A stretch of 64,000 nt of DNA from Henricia sp. BOLD:AAB3569 (GCA_037783545.1 JBBELK010000541.1:372001-436000), one strand, 5' to 3'. Shown: positions 47,312 through 61,205, numbered from the stretch's first letter. The notes: generated from the letters alone by a model not told the origin. Translations and numbers: made by a program.

Positions 47312-50300
47312 AGGACAAGTGCGCAATATAGAGTCTTTGGAGCATGCAAAATTTGAAGTTCGTCGGAACATTTTTCGACCTCCAAATTTTCCGACGTTTG
47401 GACCACACTTTGACCAAAATCCCGTCCCAAACTGGGCCGTGTCAACGACAGTCCGAAGGACTGAGCATGCGCACGAGTCAGGAGTACACCAAAAAGGTGT
47501 GTACAGACAGCCACAGGTTGCGGGAGCATCCAGGAAGCGCCAACCCCTTTTTTTTCTAAACTCTGAAATTTATCTGCCATTTCCCGGCGAAAGTCTGTCA
47601 ATTTTTTAGGACAAGTGCGCAATATAGAGTCTTTGGAGCATGCAAAATTTGAAGTTCGTCGGAACATTTTTCGACCTCCAAATTTTCCGACGTTTGGACC
47701 ACACTTTGACCAAAATCCCGTCCCAAACTGGGCCGTGTCAACGACAGTCCGAAGGACTGAGCATGCGCACGAGTCAGGAGTACACCAAAGAGGTGTGTAC
47801 AGACAGCCACAGGTTGCGGGAGCAACCAGGAAGCGCCAACCCCTTTTTTTCTAAACTCTGAAATTTCTCTGCCATTTCCCGGCGAAAGTCTGTCAATTTT
47901 TTAGGACAAGTGCGCAATATAGAGTCTTTGGAGCATGCAAAATTTGAAGTTCGTCGGAACATTTTTCGACCTCCAAATTTGCCGACGTTTGGACCACACT
48001 TTGACCAAAATCCCGTCCCAAACTGGGCCGTGTCAACGACAGTCCGAAGGAATGAGCATGCGCACGAGTCAGGAGTACACCAAAGAGGTGTGTACAGACA
48101 GCCACAGGTTGCGGGAGCAACCAGAAAGCGCCAACCCCTTTTTTTCTAAACTCTGAAATTTCTCTGCCATTTCCCGGCGAAAGTCTGTCAATTTTTTAGG
48201 ACAAGTGCGCAATATAGAGTCTTTGGAGCATGCACAATTTGAAGTTCGTCGGAACATTTTTCGACCTCCAAATTTGCCGACGTTTGGACCACACTTTGAC
48301 CAAAATCCCGTCCCAAACTGGGCCGTGTCAACGACAGTCCGAAGGACTGAGCATGCGCACGAGTCAGGAGTACACCAAAGAGGTGTGTACAGACAGCCAC
48401 AGGTTGCGGGAGCATCCAGGAAGCGCCAACCCCTTTTTTTTCTAAACTCTGAAATTTCTCTGCCATTTCCCGGCGAAAGTCTGTCAATTTTTTAGGACAA
48501 GTGCGCAATATAGAGTCTTTGGAGCATGCAAAATTTGAAGTTCGTCGGAACATTTTTCGACCTCCAAATTTGCCGACGTTTGGACCACACTTTGACCAAA
48601 ATCCCGTCCCAAACTGGGCCGTGTCAACGACAGTCCGAAGGACTGAGCATGCGCACGAGTCAGGAGTACACCAAAAAGGTGTGTACAGACAGCCACAGGT
48701 TGCGGGAGCATCCAGGAAGCGCCAACCCCTTTTTTTTCTAAACTCTGAAATTTATCTGCCATTTCCCGGCGAAAGTCTGTCAATTTTTTAGGACAAGTGC
48801 GCAATATAGAGTCTTTGGAGCATGCAAAATTTGAAGTTCGTCGGAACATTTTTCGACCTCCAAATTTTCTGACGTTTGGACCACACTTTGACCAAAATCC
48901 CGTCCCAAACTGGGCCGTGTCAACGACAGTCCGAAGGACTGAGCATGCGCACGAGTCAGGAGTACACCAAAGAGATGTGTACAGACAGCCACAGGTTGCG
49001 GGAGCAACCAGGAAGCGCCAACCCCTTTTTTTTCTAAACTCTGAAATTTCTCTGCCATTTCCCGGCGAAAGTCTGTCAATTTTTTAGGACAAGTGCGCAA
49101 TATAGAGTCTTTGGAGCATGCAAAATTTGAAGTTCGTCGGAACATTTTTCGACCTCCAAATTTGCCGACGTTTGGACCACACTTTGACCAAAATCCCGTC
49201 CCAAACTGGGCCGTGTCAACGACAGTCCGAAGGACTGAGCATGCGCACGAGTCAGGAGTACACCAAAGAGGTGTGTACAGACAGCCACAGGTTGCGGGAG
49301 CAACCAGGAAGCGCCAACCCCTTTTTTTTCTAAACTCTGAAATTTCTCTGCCATTTCCCGGCGAAAGTCTGTCAATTTTTTAGGACAAGTGCGCAATATA
49401 GAGTCTTTGGAGCATGCAAAATTTGAAGTTCGTCGGAACATTTTTCGACCTCCAAATTTGCCGACGTTTGGACCACACTTTGACCAAAATCCCGTCCCAA
49501 ACTGGGCCGTGTCAACGACAGTCCGAAGGACTGAGCATGCGCACGAGTCAGGAGTACACCAAAGAGGTGTGTACAGACAGCCACAGGTTGCGGGAGCATC
49601 CAGGAAGCGCCAACCCCTTTTTTTTCTAAACTCTAAAATTTCTCTGCCATTTCCCGGCGAAAGTCTGTCAATTTTTTAGGACAAGTGCGCAATATAGAGT
49701 CTTTGGAGCATGCAAAATTTGAAGTTCGTCGGAACATTTTTCGACCTCCAAATTTGCCGACGTTTGGACCACACTTTGACCAAAATCCCGTCCCAAACTG
49801 GGCCGTGTCAACGACAGTCCGAAGGACTGAGCATGCGCACGAGTCAGGAGTACACCAAAGAGGTGTGTACAGACAGCCACAGGTTGCGGGAGCAACCAGG
49901 AAGCGCCAACCCCTTTTTTTCTAAACTCTGAAATTTCTCTGCCATTTCCCGGCGAAAGTCTGTCAATCTTTTAGGACAAGTGCGCAATATAGAGTCTTTG
50001 GAGCATGCAAAATTTGAAGTTCGTCGGAACATTTTTCGACCTCCAAATTTGCCGACGTTTGGACCACACTTTGACCAAAATCCCGTCCCAAACTGGGCCG
50101 TGTCAACGACAGTCCGAAGGACTGAGCATGCGCACGAGTCAGGAGTACACCAAAGAGGTGTGTACAGACAGCCACAGGTTGCGGGAGCATCCAGGAAGCG
50201 CCAACCCCTTTTTTTCTAAACTCTGAAATTTCTCTGCCATTTCCCGGCGAAAGTCTGTCAATTTTTTAGGACAAGTGCGCAATATAGAGTCTTTGGAGCA

Positions 50301-52041
50301 TGCAAAATTTGAAGTTCGTCGGAACATTTTTCGACCTCCAAATTTGCCGACGTTTGGACCACACTTTGACCAAAATCCCGTCCCAAACTGGGCCGTGTCA
50401 ACGACAGTCTGAAGGACTGAGCATGCGCACGAGTCAGGAGTACACCAAAGAGGTGTGTACAGACAGCCACAGGTTGCGGGAGCATCCAGGAAGCGCCAAC
50501 CCCTTTTTTTTCTAAACTCTGAAATTTCTCTGCCATTTCCCGGCGAAAGTCTGTCAATTTTTTAGGACAAGTGCGCAATATAGAGTCTTTGGAGCATGCA
50601 AAATTTGAAGTTCGTCGGAACATTTTTCGACCTCCAAATTTGCCGACGTTTGGACCACACTTTGACCAAAATCCCGTCCCAAACTGGGCCGTGTCAACGA
50701 CAGTCCGAAGGACTGAGCATGCGCACGAGTCAGGAGTACACCAAAGAGGTGTGTACAGACAGCCACAGGTTGCGGGAGCAACCAGGAAGCGCCAACCCCT
50801 TTTTTTCTAAACTCTGAAATTTCTCTGCCATTTCCCGGCGAAAGTCTGTCAATCTTTTAGGACAAGTGCGCAATATAGAGTCTTTGGAGCATGCAAAATT
50901 TGAAGTTCGTCGGAACATTTTTCGACCTCCAAATTTGCCGACGTTTGGACCACACTTTGACCAAAATCCCGTCCCAAACTGGGCCGTGTCAACGACAGTC
51001 CGAAGGACTGAGCATGCGCACGAGTCAGGAGTACACCAAAGAGGTGTGTACAGACAGCCACAGGTTGCGGGAGCATCCAGGAAGCGCCAACCCCTTTTTT
51101 TCTAAACTCTGAAATTTCTCTGCCATTTCCCGGCGAAAGTCTGTCAATTTTTTATGACAAGTGCGCAATATAGAGTCTTTGGAGCATGCAAAATTTGAAG
51201 TTCGTCGGAACATTTTTCGACCTCCAAATTTGCCGACGTTTGGACCACACTTTGACCAAAATCCCGTCCCAAACTGGGCCGTGTCAACGACAGTCCGAAG
51301 GACTGAGCATGCGCACGAGTCAGGAGTACACCAAAGAGGTGTGTACAGACAGCCACAGGTTGCGGGAGCAACCAGGAAGCGCCAACCCCTTTTTTTTCTA
51401 AACTCTGAAATGTATCTGCCATTTCCCGGCGAAAGTCTGTCAATTGTTTAGGACAAGTGCGCAATATAGAGTCTTTGGAGCATGCAAAATTTGAAGTTCG
51501 TCGGAACATTTTTCGACCTCCACATTTTCCGACGTTTGGACCACACTTTGACCAAAATCCCGTCCCAAACTGGGCCGTGTCAACGACAGTCCGAAGGACT
51601 GAGCATGCGCACGAGTCAGGAGTACACCAAAGAGGTGTGTACAGACAGCCACAGGTTGCGGGAGCAACCAGGAAGCGCCAACCCCTTTTTTTTCTAAACT
51701 CTGAAATTTCTCTGCCATTTCCCGGCGAAAGTCTGTCAATTTTTTAGGACAAGTGCGCAATATAGAGTCTTTGGAGCATGCAAAATTTGAAGTTCGTCGG
51801 AACATTTTTCGACCTCCAAATTTGCCGACGTTTGGACCACACTTTGACCAAAATCCCGTCCCAAACTGGGCCGTGTCAACGACAGTCCGAAGGACTGAGC
51901 ATGCGCACGAGTCAGGAGTACACCAAAGAGGTGTGTACAGACAGCCACAGGTTGCGGGAGCAACCAGGAAGCGCCAACCCCTTTTTTTTCTAAACTCTGA
52001 AATTTCTCTGCCATTTCCCGGCGAAAGTCTGTCAATTTTTT

Positions 52042-53814
52042 AGGACAAGTGCGCAATATATAGTCTTTGGAGCATGCAAAATTTGAAGTTCGTCGGAACA
52101 TTTTTCGACCTCCAAATTTGCCGACGTTTGGACCACACTTTGACCAAAATCCCGTCCCAAACTGGGCCGTGTCAACGACAGTCCGAAGGACTGAGCATGC
52201 GCACGAGTCAGGAGTACACCAAAGAGGTGTGTACAGACAGCCACAGGTTGCGGGAGCATCCAGGAAGCGCCAACCCCTTTTTTTTCTAAACTCTGAAATT
52301 TCTCTGCCATTTCCCGGCGAAAGTCTGTCAATTTTTTAGGACAAGTGCGCAATATAGAGTCTTTGGAGCATGCAAAATTTGAAGTTCGTCGGAACATTTT
52401 TCGACCTCCAAATTTGCCGACGTTTGGACCACACTTTGACCAAAATCCCGTCCCAAACTGGGCCGTGTCAACGACAGTCCGAAGGACTGAGCATGCGCAC
52501 GAGTCAGGAGTACACCAAAGAGGTGTGTACAGACAGCCACAGGTTGCGGGAGCAACCAGGAAGCGCCAACCCCTTTTTTTCTAAACTCTGAAATTTCTCT
52601 GCCATTTCCCGGCGAAAGTCTGTCAATCTTTTAGGACAAGTGCGCAATATAGAGTCTTTGGAGCATGCAAAATTTGAAGTTCGTCGGAACATTTTTCGAC
52701 CTCCAAATTTGCCGACGTTTGGACCACACTTTGACCAAAATCCCGTCCCAAACTGGGCCGTGTCAACGACAGTCCGAAGGACTGAGCATGCGCACGAGTC
52801 AGGAGTACACCAAAGAGGTGTGTACAGACAGCCACAGGTTGCGGGAGCAACCAGGAAGCGCCAACCCCTTTTTTTTCTAAACTCTGAAATTTCTCTGCCA
52901 TTTCCCGGCGAAAGTCTGTCAATTTTTTAGGACAAGTGCGCAATATATAGTCTTTGGAGCATGCAAAATTTGAAGTTCGTCGGAACATTTTTCGACCTCC
53001 AAATTTGCCGACGTTTGGACCACACTTTGACCAAAATCCCGTCCCAAACTGGGCCGTGTCAACGACAGTCCGAAGGACTGAGCATGCGCACGAGTCAGGA
53101 GTACACCAAAGAGGTGTGTACAGACAGCCACAGGTTGCGGGAGCATCCAGGAAGCGCCAACCCCTTTTTTTTCTAAACTCTGAAATTTCTCTGCCATTTC
53201 CCGGCGAAAGTCTGTCAATTTTTTAGGACAAGTGCGCAATATAGAGTCTTTGGAGCATGCAAAATTTGAAGTTCGTCGGAACATTTTTCGACCTCCAAAT
53301 TTGCCGACGTTTGGACCACACTTTGACCAAAATCCCGTCCCAAACTGGGCCGTGTCAACGACAGTCCGAAGGACTGAGCATGCGCACGAGTCAGGAGTAC
53401 ACCAAAGAGGTGTGTACAGACAGCCACAGGTTGCGGGAGCAACCAGGAAGCGCCAACCCCTTTTTTTCTAAACTCTGAAATTTCTCTGCCATTTCCCGGC
53501 GAAAGTCTGTCAATCTTTTAGGACAAGTGCGCAATATAGAGTCTTTGGAGCATGCAAAATTTGAAGTTCGTCGGAACATTTTTCGACCTCCAAATTTGCC
53601 GACGTTTGGACCACACTTTGACCAAAATCCCGTCCCAAACTGGGCCGTGTCAACGACAGTCCGAAGGACTGAGCATGCGCACGAGTCAGGAGTACACCAA
53701 AGAGGTGTGTACAGACAGCCACAGGTTGCGGGAGCATCCAGGAAGCGCCAACCCCTTTTTTTCTAAACTCTGAAATTTCTCTGCCATTTCCCGGCGAAAG
53801 TCTGTCAATTTTTT
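52042..53814. repeat. Trimeric repeat, 886-887 bp
   Basis: Units at 52042-52928 and 52929-53814 share CAATATATAGTC in the first monomer and CAATCTTTTAGG at the start of the third. The CAATCTTTTAGG marker also recurs at 886-bp spacing near 49.97/50.85 kb, and at 885-bp spacing near 53.5/54.4 kb and 57.9/58.8 kb, so this trimer family is spread over about 9 kb. Confidence 0.75.
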
Positions 53815-54699
53815 AGGACAAGTGCGCAATATAGAGTCTTTGGAGCATGCAAAATTTGAAGTTCGTCGGAACATTTTTCGACCTCCAAATTTGCCGACGT
53901 TTGGACCACACTTTGACCAAAATCCCGTCCCAAACTGGGCCGTGTCAACGACAGTCCGAAGGACTGAGCATGCGCACGAGTCAGGAGTACACCAAAGAGG
54001 TGTGTACAGACAGCCACAGGTTGCGGGAGCATCCAGGAAGCGCCAACCCCTTTTTTTCTAAACTCTGAAATTTCTCTGCCATTTCCCGGCGAAAGTCTGT
54101 CAATTTGTTAGGACAAGTGCGCAATATAGAGTCTTTGGAGCATGCAAAATTTGAAGTTCGTCGGAACATTTTTCGACCTCCAAATTTGCCGACGTTTGGA
54201 CCACACTTTGACCAAAATCCCGTCCCAAACTGGGCCGTGTCAACGACAGTCCGAAGGACTGAGCATGCGCACGAGTCAGGAGTACACCAAAGAGGTGTGT
54301 ACAGACAGCCACAGGTTGCGGGAGCAACCAGGAAGCGCCAACCCCTTTTTTTCTAAACTCTGAAATTTCTCTGCCATTTCCCGGCGAAAGTCTGTCAATC
54401 TTTTAGGACAAGTGCGCAATATAGAGTCTTTGGAGCATGCAAAATTTGAAGTTCGTCGGAACATTTTTCGACCTCCAAATTTGCCGACGTTTGGACCACA
54501 CTTTGACCAAAATCCCGTCCCAAACTGGGCCGTGTCAACGACAGTCCGAAGGACTGAGCATGCGCACGAGTCAGGAGTACACCAAAGAGGTGTGTACAGA
54601 CAGCCACAGGTTGCGGGAGCATCCAGGAAGCGCCAACCCCTTTTTTTCTAAACTCTGAAATTTCTCTGCCATTTCCCGGCGAAAGTCTGTCAATTTTTT

Positions 54700-57657
54700 A
54701 GGACAAGTGCGCAATATAGAGTCTTTGGAGCATGCAAAATTTGAAGTTCGTCGGAACATTTTTCGACCTCCAAATTTGCCGACGTTTGGACCACACTTTG
54801 ACCAAAATCCCGTCCCAAACTGGGCCGTGTCAACGACAGTCCGAAGGACTGAGCATGCGCACGAGTCAGGAGTACACCAAAGAGGTGTGTACAGACAGCC
54901 ACAGGTTGCGGGAGCAACCAGGAAACGCCAACCCCTTTTTTTTTCTAAACTCTGAAATTTATCTGCCATTTCCCGGCGAAAGTCTGTCAATTGTTTAGGA
55001 CAAGTGCGCAATATAGAGTCTTTGGAGCATGCAAAATTTGAAGTTCGTCGGAACATTTTTCGACCTCCAAATTTTCCGACGTTTGGACCACACTTTGACC
55101 AAAATCCCGTCCCAAACTGGGCCGTGTCAACGACAGTCCGAAGGACTGAGCATGCGCACGAGTCAGGAGTACACCAAAAAGGTGTGTACAGACAGCCACA
55201 GGTTGCGGGAGCATCCAGGAAGCGCCAACCCCTTTTTTTTCTAAACTCTGAAATTTATCTGCCATTTCCCGGCGAAAGTCTGTCAATTTTTTAGGACAAG
55301 TGCGCAATATAGAGTCTTTGGAGCATGCAAAATTTGAAGTTCGTCGGAACATTTTTCGACCTCCAAATTTTCCGACGTTTGGACCACACTTTGACCAAAA
55401 TCCCGTCCCAAACTGGGCCGTGTCAACGACAGTCCGAAGGACTGAGCATGCGCACGAGTCAGGAGTACACCAAAGAGGTGTGTACAGACAGCCACAGGTT
55501 GCGGGAGCAACCAGGAAGCGCCAACCCCTTTTTTTCTAAACTCTGAAATTTCTCTGCCATTTCCCGGCGAAAGTCTGTCAATTTTTTAGGACAAGTGCGC
55601 AATATAGAGTCTTTGGAGCATGCAAAATTTGAAGTTCGTCGGAACATTTTTCGACCTCCAAATTTGCCGACGTTTGGACCACACTTTGACCCAAATCCCG
55701 TCCCAAACTGGGCCGTGTCAACGACAGTCCGAAGGACTGAGCATGCGCACGAGTCAGGAGTACACCAAAGAGGTGTGTACAGACAGCCACAGGTTGCGGG
55801 AGCAACCAGGAAGCGCCAACCCCTTTTTTTTCTAAACTCTGAAATTTCTCTGCCATTTCCCGGCGAAAGTCTGTCAATTTTTTAGGACAAGTGCGCAATA
55901 TAGAGTCTTTGGAGCATGCAAAATTTGAAGTTCGTCGGAACATTTTTCGACCTCCAAATTTGCCGACGTTTGGACCACACTTTGACCAAAATCCCGTCCC
56001 AAACTGGGCCGTGTCAACGACAGTCCGAAGGACTGAGCATGCGCACGAGTCAGGAGTACACCAAAGAGGTGTGTACAGACAGCCACAGGTTGCGGGAGCA
56101 TCCAGGAAGCGCCAACCCCTTTTTTTTCTAAACTCTGAAATTTCTCTGCCATTTCCCGGCGAAAGTCTGTCAATTTTTTAGGACAAGTGCGCAATATAGA
56201 GTCTTTGGAGCATGCAAAATTTGAAGTTCGTCGGAACATTTTTCGACCTCCAAATTTGCCGACGTTTGGACCACACTTTGACCAAAATCCCGTCCCAAAC
56301 TGGGCCGTGTCAACGACAGTCCGAAGGACTGAGCATGCGCACGAGTCAGGAGTACACCAAAGAGGTGTGTACAGACAGCCACAGGTTGCGGGAGCAACCA
56401 GGAAGCGCCAACCCCTTTTTTTTCTAAACTCTGAAATTTATCTGCCATTTCCCGGCGAAAGTCTGTCAATTGTTTAGGACAAGTGCGCAATATAGAGTCT
56501 TTGGAGCATGCAAAATTTGAAGTTCGTCGGAACATTTTTCGACCTCCAAATTTTCCGACGTTTGGACCACACTTTGACCAAAATCCCGTCCCAAACTGGG
56601 CCGTGTCAACGACAGTCCGAAGGACTGAGCATGCGCACGAGTCAGGAGTACACCAAAAAGGTGTGTACAGACAGCCACAGGTTGCGGGAGCATCCAGGAA
56701 GCGCCAACCCCTTTTTTTCTAAACTCTGAAATTTATCTGCCATTTCCCGGCGAAAGTCTGTCAATTTTTTAGGACAAGTGCGCAATATAGAGTCTTTGGA
56801 GCATGCAAAATTTGAAGTTCGTCGGAACATTTTTCGACCTCCAAATTTTCAGACGTTTGGACCACACTTTGACCAAAATCCCGTCCCAAACTGGGCCGTG
56901 TCAACGACAGTCCGAAGGACTGAGCATGCGCACGAGTCAGGAGTACACCAAAGAGGTGTGTACAGACAGCCACAGGTTGCGGGAGCAACCAGGAAGCGCC
57001 AACCCCTTTTTTTCTAAACTCTGAAATTTCTCTGCCATTTCCCGGCGAAAGTCTGTCAATTTTTTAGGACAAGTGCGCAATATAGAGTCTTTGGAGCATG
57101 CAAAATTTGAAGTTCGTCGGAACATTTTTCGACCTCCAAATTTGCCGACGTTTGGACCACACTTTGACCAAAATCCCGTCCCAAACTGGGCCGTGTCAAC
57201 GACAGTCCGAAGGACTGAGCATGCGCACGAGTCAGGAGTACACCAAAGAGGTGTGTACAGACAGCCACAGGTTGCGGGAGCAACCAGGAAGCGCCAACCC
57301 CTTTTTTTTCTAAACTCTGAAATTTCTCTGCCATTTCCCGGCGAAAGTCTGTCAATTTTTTAGGACAAGTGCGCAATATAGAGTCTTTGGAGCATGCAAA
57401 ATTTGAAGTTCGTCGGAACATTTTTCGACCTCCAAATTTGCCGACGTTTGGACCACACTTTGACCAAAATCCCGTCCCAAACTGGGCCGTGTCAACGACA
57501 GTCCGAAGGACTGAGCATGCGCACGAGTCAGGAGTACACCAAAGAGGTGTGTACAGACAGCCACAGGTTGCGGGAGCATCCAGGAAGCGCCAACCCCTTT
57601 TTTTTCTAAACTCTGAAATTTCTCTGCCATTTCCCGGCGAAAGTCTGTCAATTTTTT
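54700..57657. repeat. Pentameric higher-order repeat, about 1,480 bp
   Basis: Units 54700-56179 (1,480 bp) and 56180-57657 (1,478 bp) share a series: first monomer ending in TTTATCTGCC and CAATTGTTTAGG; second with CAAATTTTCCGACG and CCAAAAAGGTGTG; third with CAAATTTTC; then two ordinary copies, the last GAGCATCC. The first four monomers recur at 59133 (2,953 bp after 56180). The pair of CAATTGTTTAGG and CCAAAAAGG also occurs near 47.3 kb. Confidence 0.85.
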
Positions 57658-60020
57658 AGGACAAGTGCGCAATATAGAGTCTTTGGAGCATGCAAAATTT
57701 GAAGTTCGTCGGAACATTTTTCGACCTCCAAATTTGCCGACGTTTGGACCACACTTTGACCAAAATCCCGTCCCAAACTGGGCCGTGTCAACGACAGTCC
57801 GAAGGACTGAGCATGCGCACGAGTCAGGAGTACACCAAAGAGGTGTGTACAGACAGCCACAGGTTGCGGGAGCAACCAGGAAGCGCCAACCCCTTTTTTT
57901 CTAAACTCTGAAATTTCTCTGCCATTTCCCGGCGAAAGTCTGTCAATCTTTTAGGACAAGTGCGCAATATAGAGTCTTTGGAGCATGCAAAATTTGAAGT
58001 TCGTCGGAACATTTTTCGACCTCCAAATTTGCCGACGTTTGGACCACACTTTGACCAAAATCCCGTCCCAAACTGGGCCGTGTCAACGACAGTCCGAAGG
58101 ACTGAGCATGCGCACGAGTCAGGAGTACACCAAAGAGGTGTGTACAGACAGCCACAGGTTGCGGGAGCATCCAGGAAGCGCCAACCCCTTTTTTTCTAAA
58201 CTCTGAAATTTCTCTGCCATTTTCCGGCGAAAGTCTGTCAATTTTTTAGGACAAGTGCGCAATATAGAGTCTTTGGAGCATGCAAAATTTGAAGTTCGTC
58301 GGAACATTTTTCGACCTCCAAATTTGCCGACGTTTGGACCACACTTTGACCAAAATCCCGTCCCAAACTGGGCCGTGTCAACGACAGTCCGAAGGACTGA
58401 GCATGCGCACGAGTCAGGAGTACACCAAAGAGGTGTGTACAGACAGCCACAGGTTGCGGGAGCATCCAGGAAGCGCCAACCCCTTTTTTTTCTAAACTCT
58501 GAAATTTCTCTGCCATTTCCCGGCGAAAGTCTGTCAATTTTTTAGGACAAGTGCGCAATATAGAGTCTTTGGAGCATGCAAAATTTGAAGTTCGTCGGAA
58601 CATTTTTCGACCTCCAAATTTGCCGACGTTTGGACCACACTTTGACCAAAATCCCGTCCCAAACTGGGCCGTGTCAACGACAGTCCGAAGGACTGAGCAT
58701 GCGCACGAGTCAGGAGTACACCAAAGAGGTGTGTACAGACAGCCACAGGTTGCGGGAGCAACCAGGAAGCGCCAACCCCTTTTTTCTAAACTCTGAAATT
58801 TCTCTGCCATTTCCCGGCGAAAGTCTGTCAATCTTTTAGGACAAGTGCGCAATATAGAGTCTTTGGAGCATGCAAAATTTGAAGTTCGTCGGAACATTTT
58901 TCGACCTCCAAATTTGCCGACGTTTGGACCACACTTTGACCAAAATCCCGTCCCAAACTGGGCCGTGTCAACGACAGTCCGAAGGACTGAGCATGCGCAC
59001 GAGTCAGGAGTACACCAAAGAGGTGTGTACAGACAGCCACAGGTTGCGGGAGCATCCAGGAAGCGCCAACCCCTTTTTTTCTAAACTCTGAAATTTCTCT
59101 GCCATTTCCCGGCGAAAGTCTGTCAATTTTTTAGGACAAGTGCGCAATATAGAGTCTTTGGAGCATGCAAAATTTGAAGTTCGTTGGAACATTTTTCGAC
59201 CTCCAAATTTGCCGACGTTTGGACCACACTTTGACCAAAATCCCGTCCCAAACTGGGCCGTGTCAACGACAGTCCGAAGGACTGAGCATGCGCACGAGTC
59301 AGGAGTACACCAAAGAGGTGTGTACAGACAGCCACAGGTTGCGGGAGCAACCAGGAAGCGCCAACCCCTTTTTTTTCTAAACTCTGAAATTTATCTGCCA
59401 TTTCCCGGCGAAAGTCTGTCAATTGTTTAGGACAAGTGCGCAATATAGAGTCTTTGGAGCATGCAAAATTTGAAGTTCGTCGGAACATTTTTCGACCTCC
59501 AAATTTTCCGACGTTTGGACCACACTTTGACCAAAATCCCGTCCCAAACTGGGCCGTGTCAACGACAGTCCGAAGGACTGAGCATGCGCACGAGTCAGGA
59601 GTACACCAAAAAGGTGTGTACAGACAGCCACAGGTTGCGGGAGCATCCAGGAAGCGCCAACCCCTTTTTTTTCTAAACTCTGAAATTTATCTGCCATTTC
59701 CCGGCGAAAGTCTGTCAATTTTTTAGGACAAGTGCGCAATATAGAGTCTTTGGAGCATGCAAAATTTGAAGTTCGTCGGAACATTTTTCGACCTCCAAAT
59801 TTTCCGACGTTTGGACCACACTTTGACCAAAATCCCGTCCCAAACTGGGCCGTGTCAACGACAGTCCGAAGGACTGAGCATGCGCACGAGTCAGGAGTAC
59901 ACCAAAGAGGTGTGTACAGACAGCCACAGGTTGCGGGAGCAACCAGGAAGCGCCAACCCCTTTTTTTTCTAAACTCTGAAATTTCTCTGCCATTTCCCGG
60001 CGAAAGTCTGTCAATTTTTT

Positions 60021-60316
60021 AGGACAAGTGCGCAATATAGAGTCTTTGGAGCATGCAAAATTTGAAGTTCGTCGGAACATTTTTCGACCTCCAAATTTGC
60101 CGACGTTTGGACCACACTTTGACCAAAATCCCGTCCCAAACTGGGCCGTGTCAACGACAGTCCGAAGGACTGAGCATGCGCACGAGTCAGGAGTACACCA
60201 AAGAGGTGTGTACAGACAGCCACAGGTTGCGGGAGCAACCAGGAAGCGCCAACCCCTTTTTTTTCTAAACTCTGAAATTTCTCTGCCATTTCCCGGCGAA
60301 AGTCTGTCAATTTTTT
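60021..60316 (+). repeat. Reference satellite monomer with internal landmarks
   Basis: This copy matches the majority sequence and serves as a map. Landmarks on the plus strand: a TATA-like CAATATAG at 60033-60040; GCATGC at 60051-60056 and 60174-60179; an inverted pair CGTCGG/CCGACG at 60070-60075 and 60100-60105; a CAGTCC-GAA-GGACTG hairpin at 60158-60172; GTACAC/GTGTAC around a 9-nt loop at 60193-60213; a GGTTGC-GGGA-GCAACC hairpin with a GNRA-type loop at 60225-60240; eight T at 60257-60264; and six T at 60311-60316. The LINE insertion point corresponds to GTCCC^AAACT at 60137/60138. No match to a known snRNA, 5S or spliced-leader RNA was recognised from memory. Confidence 0.85.
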
Positions 60317-61205
60317 AGGACAAGTGCGCAATATAGAGTCTTTGGAGCATGCAAAATTTGAAGTTCGTCGGAACATTTTTCGACCTCCAAATTTGCCGAC
60401 GTTTGGACCACACTTTGACCAAAATCCCGTCCCAAACTGGGCCGTGTCAACGACAGTCCGAAGGACTGAGCATGCGCACGAGTCAGGAGTACACCAAAGA
60501 GGTGTGTACAGACAGCCACAGGTTGCGGGAGCAACCAGGAAGCGCCAACCCCTCTTTTTTTTCTAAACTCTGAAATTTATCTGCCATTTCCCGGCGAAAG
60601 TCTGTCAATTTTTTAGGACAAGTGCGCAATATAGAGTCTTTGGAGCATGCAAAATTTGAAGTTCGTCGGAACATTTTTCGACCTCCAAATTTGCCGACGT
60701 TTGGACCACACTTTGACCAAAATCCCGTCCCAAACTGGGCCGTGTCAACGACAGTCCGAAGGACTGAGCATGCGCACGAGTCAGGAGTACACCAAAGAGG
60801 TGTGTACAGACAGCCACAGGTTGCGGGAGCAACCAGGAAGCGCCAACCCCTTTTTTTCTAAACTCTGAAATTTCTCTGCCATTTCCCGGCGAAAGTCTGT
60901 CAATTTTTTAGGACAAGTGCGCAATATAGAGTCTTTGGAGCATGCAAAATTTGAAGTTCGTCGGAACATTTTTCGACCTTCAAATTTGCCGACGTTTGGA
61001 CCACACTTTGACCAAAATCCCGTCCCAAACTGGGCCGTGTCAACGACAGTCCGAAGGACTGAGCATGCGCACGAGTCAGGAGTACACCAAAGAGGTGTGT
61101 ACAGACAGCCACAGGTTGCGGGAGCAACCAGGAAGCGCCAACCCCTTTTTTTTCTAAACTCTGAAATTTCTCTGCCATTTCCCGGCGAAAGTCTGTCAAT
61201 TTTTT

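Noticed and set aside
46412..47371. 319-codon minus-strand frame
   Set aside because: Created by the two 297-bp monomers with the extra T; pure repeat translation.
60021..60316. CENP-B box in the satellite
   Set aside because: The best TTCG-containing stretches lack the CGGG end of the box on either strand.
60304..60320. Sm-site (snRNA or spliced-leader RNA) reading of GTCAATTTTTTAGG
   Set aside because: The U run resembles an Sm site, but I see no flanking snRNA stems, no splice-donor leader and no known snRNA sequence in the monomer.
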